In this document: piece by piece, positions 36,486 through 46,687 of the stretch
Layout of the letters: the number at the start of each line of letters is the position of its first letter
Position numbering within the stretch: position 1 is the first letter of the stretch
Source of the DNA: Zygnema cylindricum
Lineage: Eukaryota; Streptophyta; Zygnematophyceae; Zygnematales; Zygnemataceae
Reading direction: 5' to 3'
Length of the DNA stretch: 64,000 nt
Assembly (NCBI GenBank): GCA_037447655.1
Contig: JBBHKE010001074.1
Location: forward strand, 1-64,000
The notes under the pieces: generated by a model
Told to the model about the DNA's origin: nothing
Seen by the model: only the letters and a program-made list of their open reading frames with translations
The model's database searches: none
Translations under genes and position numbers: made by a program

Positions 36486-37329
36486 TTATTTCGTACTATT
36501 ACTGACGTACTGTTGACTCTCCTCGAACTCTTCAACGCTCATCCAAGCCTCCTCCCTTCTTGTTCCAACATCTGCGCATCCATTTCTCTCTGATGGCATA
36601 GCTTCAGCAATAGCAACAGCCGAAATTGCTTCAACTTCATTAAGATCAACAGGAGCGACTGGAGGATTCCCATTGTTAGCTGCCCGAGATGCATTTGGTT
36701 TTGCAACACCCAAACTAACCATCCGCGACTGCACACATGAAAAATGATGTCTATTAGACATTAGGATGTCTCAAGAATTTAATAAATTAAACTATTTTCG
36801 TTTTCAGTGCACATTAATGTCTACATTATATAGCTATTTACGTTTTCAGTGCATATCAATGTCCACACATTATAAATTAATGTTCTATATTATATGGCTA
36901 TAGTCAATTTCAGCTTATGTTATATAGCCATTCTATTTCAATGCACATCAACATCCCACATTATAGAGCCGTATTCCGTTTCAGTGCACATGAAAGTATA
37001 TAATATATTGCCTTATTCTATTTTAATGCATTTATTTATCAGATATAAATGCATCCTTATCGTTTTCTTCTCAAGTGCAGGCCAGTCTCTGTAGTTTATT
37101 GCCATACTCTACTTCAATAAAAAATAATCGTTACTTCTTAATTAATCGTTGAAATTAAAAATTAATTGTTAATCGTTAGTTCTTCTTAGCTTTCCCCATT
37201 AAAATTGAACAGGGACATCACTTACAGGCCCAGATTTTCCAGAAGCTCCAGTTGGGCCTGTACTTGTGCCAAATCTATTTGACGACAAATCCTGATCGTC
37301 CATCACGGCAGGCAGATCTTTTACAGCTA
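36486..37329 (-). CDS. unidentified two-exon gene fragment
   Basis: Putative exon A (about 37226-37329; DLPAVMDDQDLSSNRFGTS.., ending ..GKSGP) has a GTAAGT donor. Putative exon B (36486-36728; SRMVSLGVAKPNASRAANNG.., acidic, EEAWMSVEEFEE, then stop) follows a TGTGTGCAG acceptor. Both are in phase 0 and rich in Ser, Gly, Asn and Glu. I do not recognise the family. The start codon is not found; upstream exons may have been lost or lie further up. The intron between them contains a minisatellite. Genuine splice sites and a sustained frame argue for an exon pair rather than chance, but the model is incomplete and could be a captured gene fragment. Confidence 0.4.
36795..37085. repeat. AT-rich minisatellite, unit about 60 bp
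   Basis: Repeated blocks of TTTCAGTGCACAT, AATGTC and ACATTATATAGC, five or so degenerate units, inside the putative intron of 36486-37329. Confidence 0.55.
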
Positions 37330-37718
37330 ATGTATGTATACATAATTATATGAGAAATATTATCACACGTTGATCATCCATCTTGACTAATCACTTACAC
37401 CTAAGCAACCTTAAACTGCCTAAGCAACACTCTCACAAATTCCTTACAAACAGATTACCTTAAAGTAATCTAAGCAAAAGAAATTTCTTTAAACAATAGA
37501 AAATCTGACATACAATGTAAACTAATCTGATGTCTTCTACTTCCTACAATGGTAATTATTTACTTCTTAAACTAACACAGTTATTCCTCGAACATGACGA
37601 ACTAAGCTACATCGGATTGAAACATAATAGAATTCAAATTTTGTATACTAAGATATTTGAATTTTTCTACTATGTTTGAAACCAAGAATTTGAATTTCAA
37701 AGTTCAGGTGAGTTTCAC

Positions 37719-37985
37719 TACACCGCGAATCGTAATTAGAGTAAATTACTCTAATTCGGTCGCTCGAAATTTCGACTCTATGACATCAAATAGAGTAAAT
37801 GATTCTAATTTTTTCATTATTCTAATTTAGGTAAGTTTAATTAGCGTAACAGAATTGTAATATAGGTTCGTTTTAAATAGTGTGGAGTACGGACGACGTT
37901 CGACCGTGCAAAACTGTAATTTTTTAAGTAAAAAAGTACAAATAATGATTTAATACAATCGCGCTCGCACGTGAAATCGGACTAA
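37719..37985. mobile_element. left part of a long-form CACCG-family element
   Basis: TA then CACCGCGAATCGTAATTAGA, and the core TTTTAAATAGTGTGGAGTAC with GTAAAAAAGTACAAATAATG. The right end is missing beyond about 37985. Confidence 0.55.
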
Positions 37986-39004
37986 GCGAAAAAGCACCCA
38001 AACTCAAAATGAAAAGCACGGCAGCTCACTAAACCAAAACTACAACCCCAACCCCAACTCAATTAAACATCTACAAAAAGCAACCCCGAAAGTCCTCCCA
38101 GCCCCGGGGAGCATTAGTAACCTATCATACTTCTTAATAAATTCGAATATACTTAAAAGAGTGGCAACAAATGTGTCTCGTTTATATTTAATTGCAATAT
38201 GTCTCAAGCTTTAAATAGTAGTGATCTCGTTACCTCCACGCGGTTATTAGAAATGAACTGGGGACAAAACTCGCAAAAAGAACCGCTCGTTTGTACTTGA
38301 CTATGAAATTTTCAGAAGGCTACCATAAGGATTCTTTATTCCAAGAACGCTTCCTGATGTGGTCTTTTGGCCTTTTCTTTTCATGTCTGACGCCAAGTTT
38401 AGCGTGTAGGTAGTCAAAAGACAGGATGATCAAAAACCTTTCTATTTGTATAAAAATCAGCTCTTTCCCTTATCTATTTTTTCACCAATCGGGTATACCA
38501 GATTCAGCCGCATGCGTTCATTTATTTTTTTGACTTTTTTTCTCATTTTCCGACGCCAAATTTCACATGCCAATTGTCATTAAAATGGTTTTCGAAAATC
38601 TTTCTTTTGTATTCAAAACGGCTGATTTATTTCACTCTTCTTGAATCCATCGGATCCGCCAGCTTCGACAGCCTCGCTTATTTCATTTTTCTAGCCTTTT
38701 CTTTTGGTATTCGTTGCCAAATTTACCCCACAAGTAGTCAACAAAAAGGATTCTCAAAAACCTTTCTTCAAAGTCAAACTAAGCCCCTTTAGTTCTCTCA
38801 TTGTGTGCTAATTGGGTCCGCAAGATTCAGTCGCCTCCTTTACTTTAGCCATTTTACCCTCGATTTGCCCTAAAACTGCGAGTCGAACCCAACAGCACGC
38901 GTTGGTTAAAAGATATTCAACCCATTTCCCCCAACCTTTTGAACATCTTTGTCGAATTCCTATGTGGGAGATTTTAGGGAGAATTCATCTCTTCCACACA
39001 ACAC
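37986..39004. other. no gene seen
   Basis: Repeated short themes such as TTTTTGACTTTTTTTCTCATT and CCAAATTT around 38340-38780, but no recognisable gene. Confidence 0.3.
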
Positions 39005-40290
39005 GTGAGAAAACACACACTCGCAATTCACGAGCTCTTGCTCTCCATGGCCACTCACAAGCGACGAGAGTTGCGCACCCCATCCCCATCCTCTTCGGAT
39101 CACTCTCGGCCCCGTTTGGACACCTCAAATGAGAACCCTAACCCTCCAGTGCAAACCTCGAAGACCATCACTCTCCCTCTACCCACCGTACAACTATCCA
39201 CTGATACAATCCCATCCATAGTTACCAATCTTTGCATAAACTCATGTGGGGATGTACATACTGAAGGCACGCCACCACAAGCTCCTGCAAACTCTATTTC
39301 ATCCCAACCTTGGAACACGGGGCCCTCCTTTGTCCTTGGTGTCCCTTATCGCCCACCCCCACTTTGGGGAGCATTCTCAAACTTTGCATTCAATCCCTCA
39401 TCTCTAATCACCCTACTCTCGTGCCACATTTCCTCAGGGAACTCACTCTCTTTCACCCTCGCATCCTTCTCACCACGCCACAAACAAAGCATCATCCATC
39501 CTCTCTCACGCGGCCCATTCCCTCTCCGAGCCTGCTTTGTTTCCACCATCGAATACTTGTCCACCTAGAGTGTCGTTCCCTCAGTGTGGAAAGTTATATG
39601 TTGCGATCCGAGGTTTTTAAATACATTTGAAATCATGTCCTCTCACCCCTAAAGGCATTCCGCCGCCAACGGGGGACTTCCTCCTCCACCCATTGTATGC
39701 CAACAACGGCCTCCTCGTGATTGGCAAAATGTTCGGCGCCTAGACGTTCTTAGGTGTTACACACGGGCTATCCTCGCCCTAGGTTATATACTCGTATCCC
39801 TAACCATCTTCGTGAATCTCTCCAAGCGGCTTTTTGACTCCCTTTGGCCTTATTGGTTGAAGACATGATACATGACGCAGGGCGACACTTATTTTTCATG
39901 ATTTTGCTTTGCGATTTAGTATTGCCACCAAGGCCGAGAGTGAGTGGGGCTTGTGAGACTAAGGCGCGTTGCCTCGATTTTGGTGAGGGTACTAGGAGTC
40001 CTTGCAGATTGCGTCATAGGTCGTTCCATGTCCACGCGCGCCCCACTACCAAGCTCCACGTTTACATTGCATCGAATTGTCCACCTTGATCGATCTGGTG
40101 AGTATTTTGTGGTTGCTCGCACTTTTTGACCTTTCACCCCGTCTTCGTTTTCAGATGCAAAAGTTGAAGCTTTACGCTTGCTACATCCTCCTGACCGTGA
40201 CGAGATCCTCCTTTTCGTAGAAGTGCGTGATCCTTTTGAATACTTCAACTTAGAGCCCCATAATTTGTCTTCGATTTTTACCGTGAATGT
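39005..40290 (+). pseudogene. degenerate coding-like region of unknown origin
   Basis: A Ser/Pro/Thr-rich 187-codon frame (39005-39568) is followed, in another frame, by FPQCGKLYVAIRGF, a stop, then IHLKSC (about 39588-39650), a Cys-Gly-Lys .. Gly-Phe .. His pattern resembling a C2H2 finger. Interrupted frames follow to about 40290. The higher GC and C-rich composition differ from the surroundings. It could be a decayed non-LTR retroelement N-terminus or a gene relic. No reverse transcriptase motif is visible, so no family is assigned. Confidence 0.3.
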
Positions 40291-41204
40291 GTATTAGTTG
40301 CCCTTCAGTAAGCGCAAGATGAGGCACTTCTACAATGAAGCACGATAGCACGTGTTAGGTGGGGCCTCTTTCATATTTCACATAGGGATTCAGTCCACAT
40401 CTTCAATATTCAGGTGTGTGGACTTCAGTTTGTTAAGGTTGTGGGGTGTCATTTACTGTAGGTCTTCCCCTCTGTGTGTATTCATTTTTGGTAGTTTTCT
40501 TATTTTTTTACGTTATTGTCTTAGTTAGATTTGTACTTTTCATTTTTTTTCTTAGCCTCAGTCTCCATTAGCTTTTGTAGTCTTTAAAGCTCTTTCTTTT
40601 TACCCCTTTTCTACCTTAATGGTTTTATTTATTGAAATGTTTGCAACAAAGATTTCCTTTTCAATTATTGTGATAAAGTACATCGTATACTGGTTCAAGT
40701 GTGTGTTTTTTGTGACTCCGTTGACAATGTTGACTAATAGTGTAGTGTATTGAGGGCCCCTTGTGGATATTGGATAGGTACCTATTTTTGGATACCGGAT
40801 AGTCGATATATCCTCCCAATATATTGAGAAGCTCAATATCGCAATGCTTTACCGTTATATCGAACCAATGTGCTGATATATTTATATCTTGATATGTCAA
40901 AGGGACATTGGGTTGCCAAAAATTTCAAAAGCCCACCCCTCCACCCCTTTTCTTGACCGGGGCCCCACGACGTTGAGGAAGGTGTCCATATGTTTTTTCG
41001 TACCTCATTTCCGTACTATCACTGTACGAACCTGACTTCCCACGAAATATATAGCGATAATTTTTGTTGGTCCTGAAGCTATAAATCGGGCCCTTTGACA
41101 CTTTGCGATATAGATTTTCACTATACACAACAATACTAATTAGTTATGCGGCTAACAATGAGCCACGCGGCTAAACATATCCAAACGTAATTCTTCCTAA
41201 TTAA
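40291..41204. other. no gene seen
   Basis: AT-rich sequence with GTACGG-type motifs and no recognisable exon. Confidence 0.3.
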
Positions 41205-42168
41205 AGGTGCTTTCGCATGTAATCAAAACTTTAGTCTTGTAACTTTGTTTTTAGCGAAGTTTCTTCATACTACTTTCAGAGCATTCGTATGTAAAGAAAT
41301 GAAATCGTTACTTTAGACAGTGACGGATATAAACGTGGTTTTAATTTGTGTCAGTTGTAGACGACTACAAAACTCGAGACAATTGATGACGTTTGCAAAA
41401 TAACAACGGTTGCAAACGTCTAGCTACTTCTGACATTGTAGATGTTTAGTGTTTGTGACATTTTGACGTCACGCTCAAATTATGACAGCGTCCACGTCAC
41501 AAATTCTAAAACTTTCCGCCATGGTTTCCCAATTTTGTTTTTGAAGTCTTTTCTCACTTTACTTGCCATCAAAATACGCCCAAAGATAGTCAAAAGACAT
41601 AGTTTTTAGAGATGTTTCATTTGATACCAATATTGACGTTTTTCATTGCAAGAATTGTGAGACAGATGCGGTAGTGGGAGAGGGAGAGAAAGAGAGAGGC
41701 ACTTTAACGGACTTTGCTTTTGCGAAATGGCGTCCGTTGGTCGAGACCCCCTCCACGGCCCCTGTACGGAAAAAAGCGCACGGAAGAAAGTGACGCACAG
41801 GCTGAAAACGTGCAGTGGATTTTTTTTTGGTACTCCACGCACAAAAATTGTCAGAAACTTCCGTCACGTGCGACAACATCTGCCTATTCGCTTGCCTCAT
41901 GGAACTTTATTTAAATCGCCTCGCGAGGTGATTTTATATAAAGTCTGAAGATGAGCTGGAAGGACGCGAAAGTGGGTCGAAACTCGCTAGACGACAAACT
42001 GCATCGTGCTAGACGACAAACTCTAGTTCATATAAAGTTTCAAGGTAACGCAACTTTGCGGTGGTAATTTCAATTTTTTTGTATGGCTACGTATTTTCTA
42101 GTTTTTTTCTAAGTTATGGAGGAAAACGATAAAAAATAACTGTAACTTTGGCACATGCGAAAGTACCC
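41205..42168. mobile_element. Harbinger-like non-autonomous element, copy A
   Basis: Ends AGGTGCTTTCGCATGT and ACATGCGAAAGTACCC, flanked by TAA (41202-41204 and 42169-42171). 964 bp. It shares the interior with copy B: GGCCCCTGTACGGAAA, GTGCGACAACATCTGCCTATT, the palindrome CCTCGCGAGG and GGACGCGAAAGTG. No transposase. Confidence 0.65.
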
Positions 42169-42226
42169 TAAGTGTTAACGTTAATAATTTACCTTGTCCT
42201 CAACGTCGTTTGTGTTTCTGTACCAG

Positions 42227-42461
42227 TACACCGCGTATCGTAATTTGAGTTATGTACGCTAATTCCGTCACCCCAAATTTTGACTCTATCAGTATAAATA
42301 GAGTACATTATTCTAAATTATTATTTATGTTATTTTAAGTACTTTTTGAATGAGCGTTTATAACTCTAATACAGTGCCGTTTTAAATAGTGTGGCGTACT
42401 TTCGGTGTCTGACCGTGCAAAACTGTACTTTATTAAGTAAAAAAGTACAAATAATGATTTA
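42227..42461. mobile_element. left part of a long-form CACCG-family element
   Basis: TA then CACCGCGTATCGTAATTTGA and the core TTTTAAATAGTGTGGCGTAC. It is interrupted at 42461 by insertion of the Harbinger-like copy B. No clear right half was found after 43783. Confidence 0.55.
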
Positions 42462-43780
42462 GGGTATTTTCGCATGTAACAGAAACTTAGTCTTGCTACT
42501 TTGTTTTTTAGCGAAGATTCTCCGTACAGCTTTCAGAGCATTCGGATGTAAACGCAAATAATTTGTCACTTAAAAAAGTGACTTACGTAGACGTGTACGA
42601 AGAATTGTGACAGATGAAGTGGTACATAAAATGAGGCGAAACTTCCACTCGCCTTCAATTTGAGGCGTTTCTCCGCACGCTGTACAATTTTTGTGACTTC
42701 GTAATGTCCGTACGCGACATTGTCGACGTGTCGAAACCCTAAAATACCTTTTGCTGTCGCACATAATTTGCGGTTTCGTTTATCGTCTTCCCACTTGCCG
42801 AAAGGTGGCCAATATTTTTCATACGCCGTATGTGTGAAGACACGTGTTTTTGAGAGAGACGGCCCCTGTACGGAAATCAGCGCACGCAAAACATTACGCA
42901 CAGGCTGTGCGCACAGGCTGTAAACGTGCAGTGTGTTTTTTTTGCTTTGCCCTTTTTCTAAAAGGGAAAAGCATTGTAGTCGCCTTCGTCTCTGGTGACA
43001 ACGAGAATTGACCGTCGATGTTTTATGTGTAAGATCTTGAACCGTTGAGGGTTTTGAGTTAGGATTGGCGTCTTTGGTGACAAAGGAAAGGGACACGTGG
43101 TACAATCCTATTTGTTGTATTTCACGTGGTTGTAGTGGTATGATAAATGTCCAGACAAAATCGACGTCACGCCAAAATGTCGTGTTATCAATACCGTAGA
43201 GTACAGTAACGTATTGTATCGTACTTTTAACTTTTGCGCGTGCGATCTGTCACATCACGCCACGCTGTCGTGTTCTCAATTATCCGTACACTACTGTACT
43301 GTACCGGAAACGGATTGATTCGTGGAGTACATGTAACTCCTACGAAAAATTGTGATGCTCCTATTGGTCCGCGTGTACAAAAACGATAGGCCCTTGACAA
43401 TCAAAGGGCAAAGCACCGGGTCGCCCGCGACTATTATTTTGGTACTCCGCGCACAAAAATTGTAAAAAACTGCAGGCACGTGCGACGGTGTCTGCCTATT
43501 CGCTCACCTTATTGGACTTTATTTCAAATCACCTCGCGAGGTGATTTGATGTAAAGTTTGAACATGTGTTGAAAGGACGCGAAAGTGAGTCGAAATGCGC
43601 TAAACGACAAATTGTATCGAGCTAGACGACAAAATACTGTACGTATAAAGTTTCTGGGTAACGCAACTTGTACGGTGGTAATTTATATTTTTTGGCACGG
43701 CTGCGGATTTTCTCTTTTTTTTCTAAGTAATGGAGGAAAACGACAGAAAATAACTAACTTTAGCACATGCGAAAATACCC
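42462..43780. mobile_element. Harbinger-like non-autonomous element, copy B
   Basis: Ends GGGTATTTTCGCATGT and ACATGCGAAAATACCC, flanked by TTA (42459-42461 and 43781-43783). 1319 bp. It is colinear with copy A except for an inserted block of roughly 470-490 bp between about 42943 and 43440. Confidence 0.7.
42943..43415. mobile_element. inverted-repeat element nested in copy B
   Basis: 13-bp inverted ends TGCTTTGCCCTTT and AAAGGGCAAAGCA. Absent from copy A, where the flanks are joined through a T-run. The exact right border and target duplication are unclear, because about 25 further bases (to near 43440) are also absent from copy A. Confidence 0.5.
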
Positions 43781-44047
43781 TTACCACATTTGTCAAAGTT
43801 TTGACGCACTTGACCGTATGTTTTGTCCGTCGCTACGCTCCAAATAATATATTTTGTCCGTCACTACGCTCCAAAAAGGTTGACAGCCGAGCGGTCGACC
43901 TGTTTGGCGCCTCTGTTTTTGTTTTTTTGCGGAATAAATGGTACGGGACCATTCGTTTCCTCATCTCAATCATCATCCATTTCTAGTGTGAACGCACCAA
44001 ATATAATTGAACTGTGAATGAAACCAAGACGAAGTGTATCATGGAAG

Positions 44048-44250
44048 TACACCGTGAATCGTTATTAGCCTTATGTACGCTATATCGGCACCCCAAAATT
44101 TTGACATTGATACCTTAAATATAATAAATTACACTATTTAAGGACGTGGATTATAATCTGCCACGTCTCCTGGAACTAAATTAGAATGAATGATGCTAAT
44201 TTTTTCTTTACACTAATAATTTCTATACGCTAATAACGATTCAAGGTGTA
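44048..44250. mobile_element. CACCG-family element, short form
   Basis: TA-flanked ends CACCGTGAATCGTTATTAGC and GCTAATAACGATTCAAGGTG. 203 bp in total. Confidence 0.72.
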
Positions 44251-44307
44251 CTTTAGATTGCAATAATTTTTTTCTCCTGTTATTGAACTGCCGGGAACCA
44301 GGATAGC

Positions 44308-44595
44308 ATGCTGATTATCGCTAGGGTTTCCTTTACAGAATCAAGTTTGCTTAAATACGAAACTTTCACGAAACCATTCTCTCTTTTCTATTCAAAAAGG
44401 TATCAGCTGCGAGGTGTTGCCGAGAAGAACCGATTGTTTTCATCATTTCCTGCCACTCTTCCATCTTTACTACTTCTTTCTTACTGTTCTTTAGCTTCTT
44501 TGAGACCTGTTGCTGGTTTTATGGAGCCAGAATCTAGCTTAGCTGATGAGCAAACTGACTGTATTAAAACACCAGGAAGAAGGAAGGAAGTTTAA
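44308..44595 (+). CDS. unidentified 95-residue frame
   Basis: ATG at 44308. Ser/Leu-rich N-terminal half, then RPVAGFMEPESSLADEQTDC and GRRKEV before the stop. No family recognised. The dispersed repeat at 44604-44773, with intron-like GTAAGT and TTTGTTTCAG borders, starts directly downstream, so this could be the 5' part of a split gene whose duplicate scrap stands at 35990. Chance is also possible. Confidence 0.2.
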   Translation: MLIIARVSFTESSLLKYETFTKPFSLFYSKRYQLRGVAEKNRLFSSFPATLPSLLLLSYCSLASLRPVAGFMEPESSLADEQTDCIKTPGRRKEV

Positions 44596-44603
44596 GGAAG
44601 AAA

Positions 44604-44773
44604 CTTTGGAAATTGATAGTTGTTATTGACTTTGATTGGTAAGTACAGGTAAAAATTTTAAGCTGAAAATTTTATAACAAATGTGTCTTTTACACTAGAA
44701 ATTGATTTTTTTGTTTCAGAGATTCTTCTTAGAGTAAGCAACAAAAACAGATTGCTACTTTTTTTTCAAAAGT
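44604..44773 (+). repeat. dispersed repeat, partner of 35990-36172
   Basis: Shares GACTTTGATTGGTAAGTA, AAATTTTAAGCTGAAAATTT and GAGTAAGCAACAAAAACAGA with the earlier copy in the same order. Confidence 0.6.
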
Positions 44774-46687
44774 AGAATCCAGAATTCCATGTGATGTACT
44801 TCGAAAGAATACGAAATTTCCGCGTATTTGCTGTAAATTCTCGCCATTATTTCAGTGGTGTAAGAAAACCGGCCTTTACTTTCATCTCTAAAATTAATGT
44901 TAGATGTATTAGCTCAGGGTGTCAGTTTTATATTTCGATTCACCAATCAGATATTTCATTTAAAGCGTCACCTTTCGTTTTCCTTTAACTGAATGTAAAA
45001 ATAGTGTTCCATGTGATAAATATTTAGTTATTCACACATATTTTGCAATCTTCACTGATGAAAGCGTATGTGGCTTCAGAGTACTTCCCTGAGGCCTCCT
45101 TACATATGTACATGCATAAAATTTGTATGTTTTGTATGTATTTCCGTACGATTTGTACTTATGGATGGACCTATCATATATGGCCTACAACTTTGCTTCT
45201 ATTAGTGAAAATCATATGGTACACCTCCCACCACTGTTAAAGCCAGTGAATAATTAGCCTTAATTTTTTTTGAAATTTAATTGTTTTGAATTATGTTTTC
45301 AATGTGACTTATCACTCGTCACAAAATTAAATGTATGTGACTAACACAATTACTATCCAGGGGAGAAAAGATAACACTTGCATAATTGATTAACTCTTAA
45401 GTATTTGCCATTTGAACTTATGTACATGAAATAGGATACAAAAGAAAAAAAACAAATGGTAGATTGTCTTAACAGAAATTACGAAAGGTGTCCAAGCGAG
45501 TGGTATCATGACTGAGGAAAAATCTTGTTTCCGATAAATAACCCTAGAAGCAAGCAACGGGCATATACATAGGACAGCAAAAAAATGGACAAAAGGGGCA
45601 ACGGTTTAACAAAGGAACCCACTTCTTCCTCACAATATCTCATTTCCTAATTTTGATTCGTTAAACATCTTTTTACTGTACAAATATAGTAAATGGTTCT
45701 AAAATATTCCGAAAGGGTGCCACAGAGAAGGTTTTGGTCTCTGCCTAATCGTCTAAAAAAACTACAAGCATGGGAAACCAGCAGTTTTAGATATCCGTGC
45801 AACTTTTAACCATCCAAGATGTCACTCTTGGACAGCACAATTTAGAACCCTCCCATCAAAAAAAAATCAGAGGCACCGGATAAGTCGTACAAAATTTTGT
45901 AATTTGACCTCATGGACTAACACACTTGTACAATTTTAAATTTTCTTTGCAAAGTACAGTTCTACACTTGTTCTACTTACCATATAAAATTAGATTACAT
46001 AGACTTATGAAATTTTTTGAAATTGGGCACCTGGGCCACTGAAAAATATAAGTTCAGCTATAATTAGATTTAAGGATGAGAAGTTACAGCGCTTTTTAAC
46101 CATTAATCGCAATTAATAATGAAAATGCACGATTAGAATGTGTAATAATAAGCTAATGTAGGGAGCAGAGGTGGCAGTTGTAGTCCACTCTGTTAAACAG
46201 TGATATTAACACTATATTTTTATTTTTGGTCAAAAAAAGTTGAAACTAATAATCATTTTGAAGTGACAGGCGTTGTAGTGGGAGAAGAAAAATACGGAAC
46301 ACACATGTATACAACCAGTAACCCATCATCTAGTTTAAGTCCACTCAAAAATGTATACATCTTTGGCCATAAAAAACTTTAACAGTTAGTGAACATTTAC
46401 GACAACAATATATAACAGTAATTGCCCCAGGAAAACATTAATTGCCTCAAAAAGTAAAAAGTAATTCGGTCCATTCATTATGCAAGTCCCTCCAAGAAGC
46501 AAACTCCCCAAAAAAACCAGCAATCTCAAGGTACACGCACCTCAGCTGTACAAGTTCAAAATACTCCTAAGGAGAGCCTGCCTAGAGACTAGGACACACT
46601 ACAAAGTCCCCCCAGAGTTCTATGCCTGCAGTTTCAGTATTCGGCAACAGCCGGAGCAAAACCCGCGTTATATATGTCAACATTACA
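44774..46687. other. no gene seen; downstream of the SR45a-like gene
   Basis: AT-rich sequence with no recognisable exon. The part nearest 46687 would hold the 3' UTR of the minus-strand gene. Confidence 0.35.
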
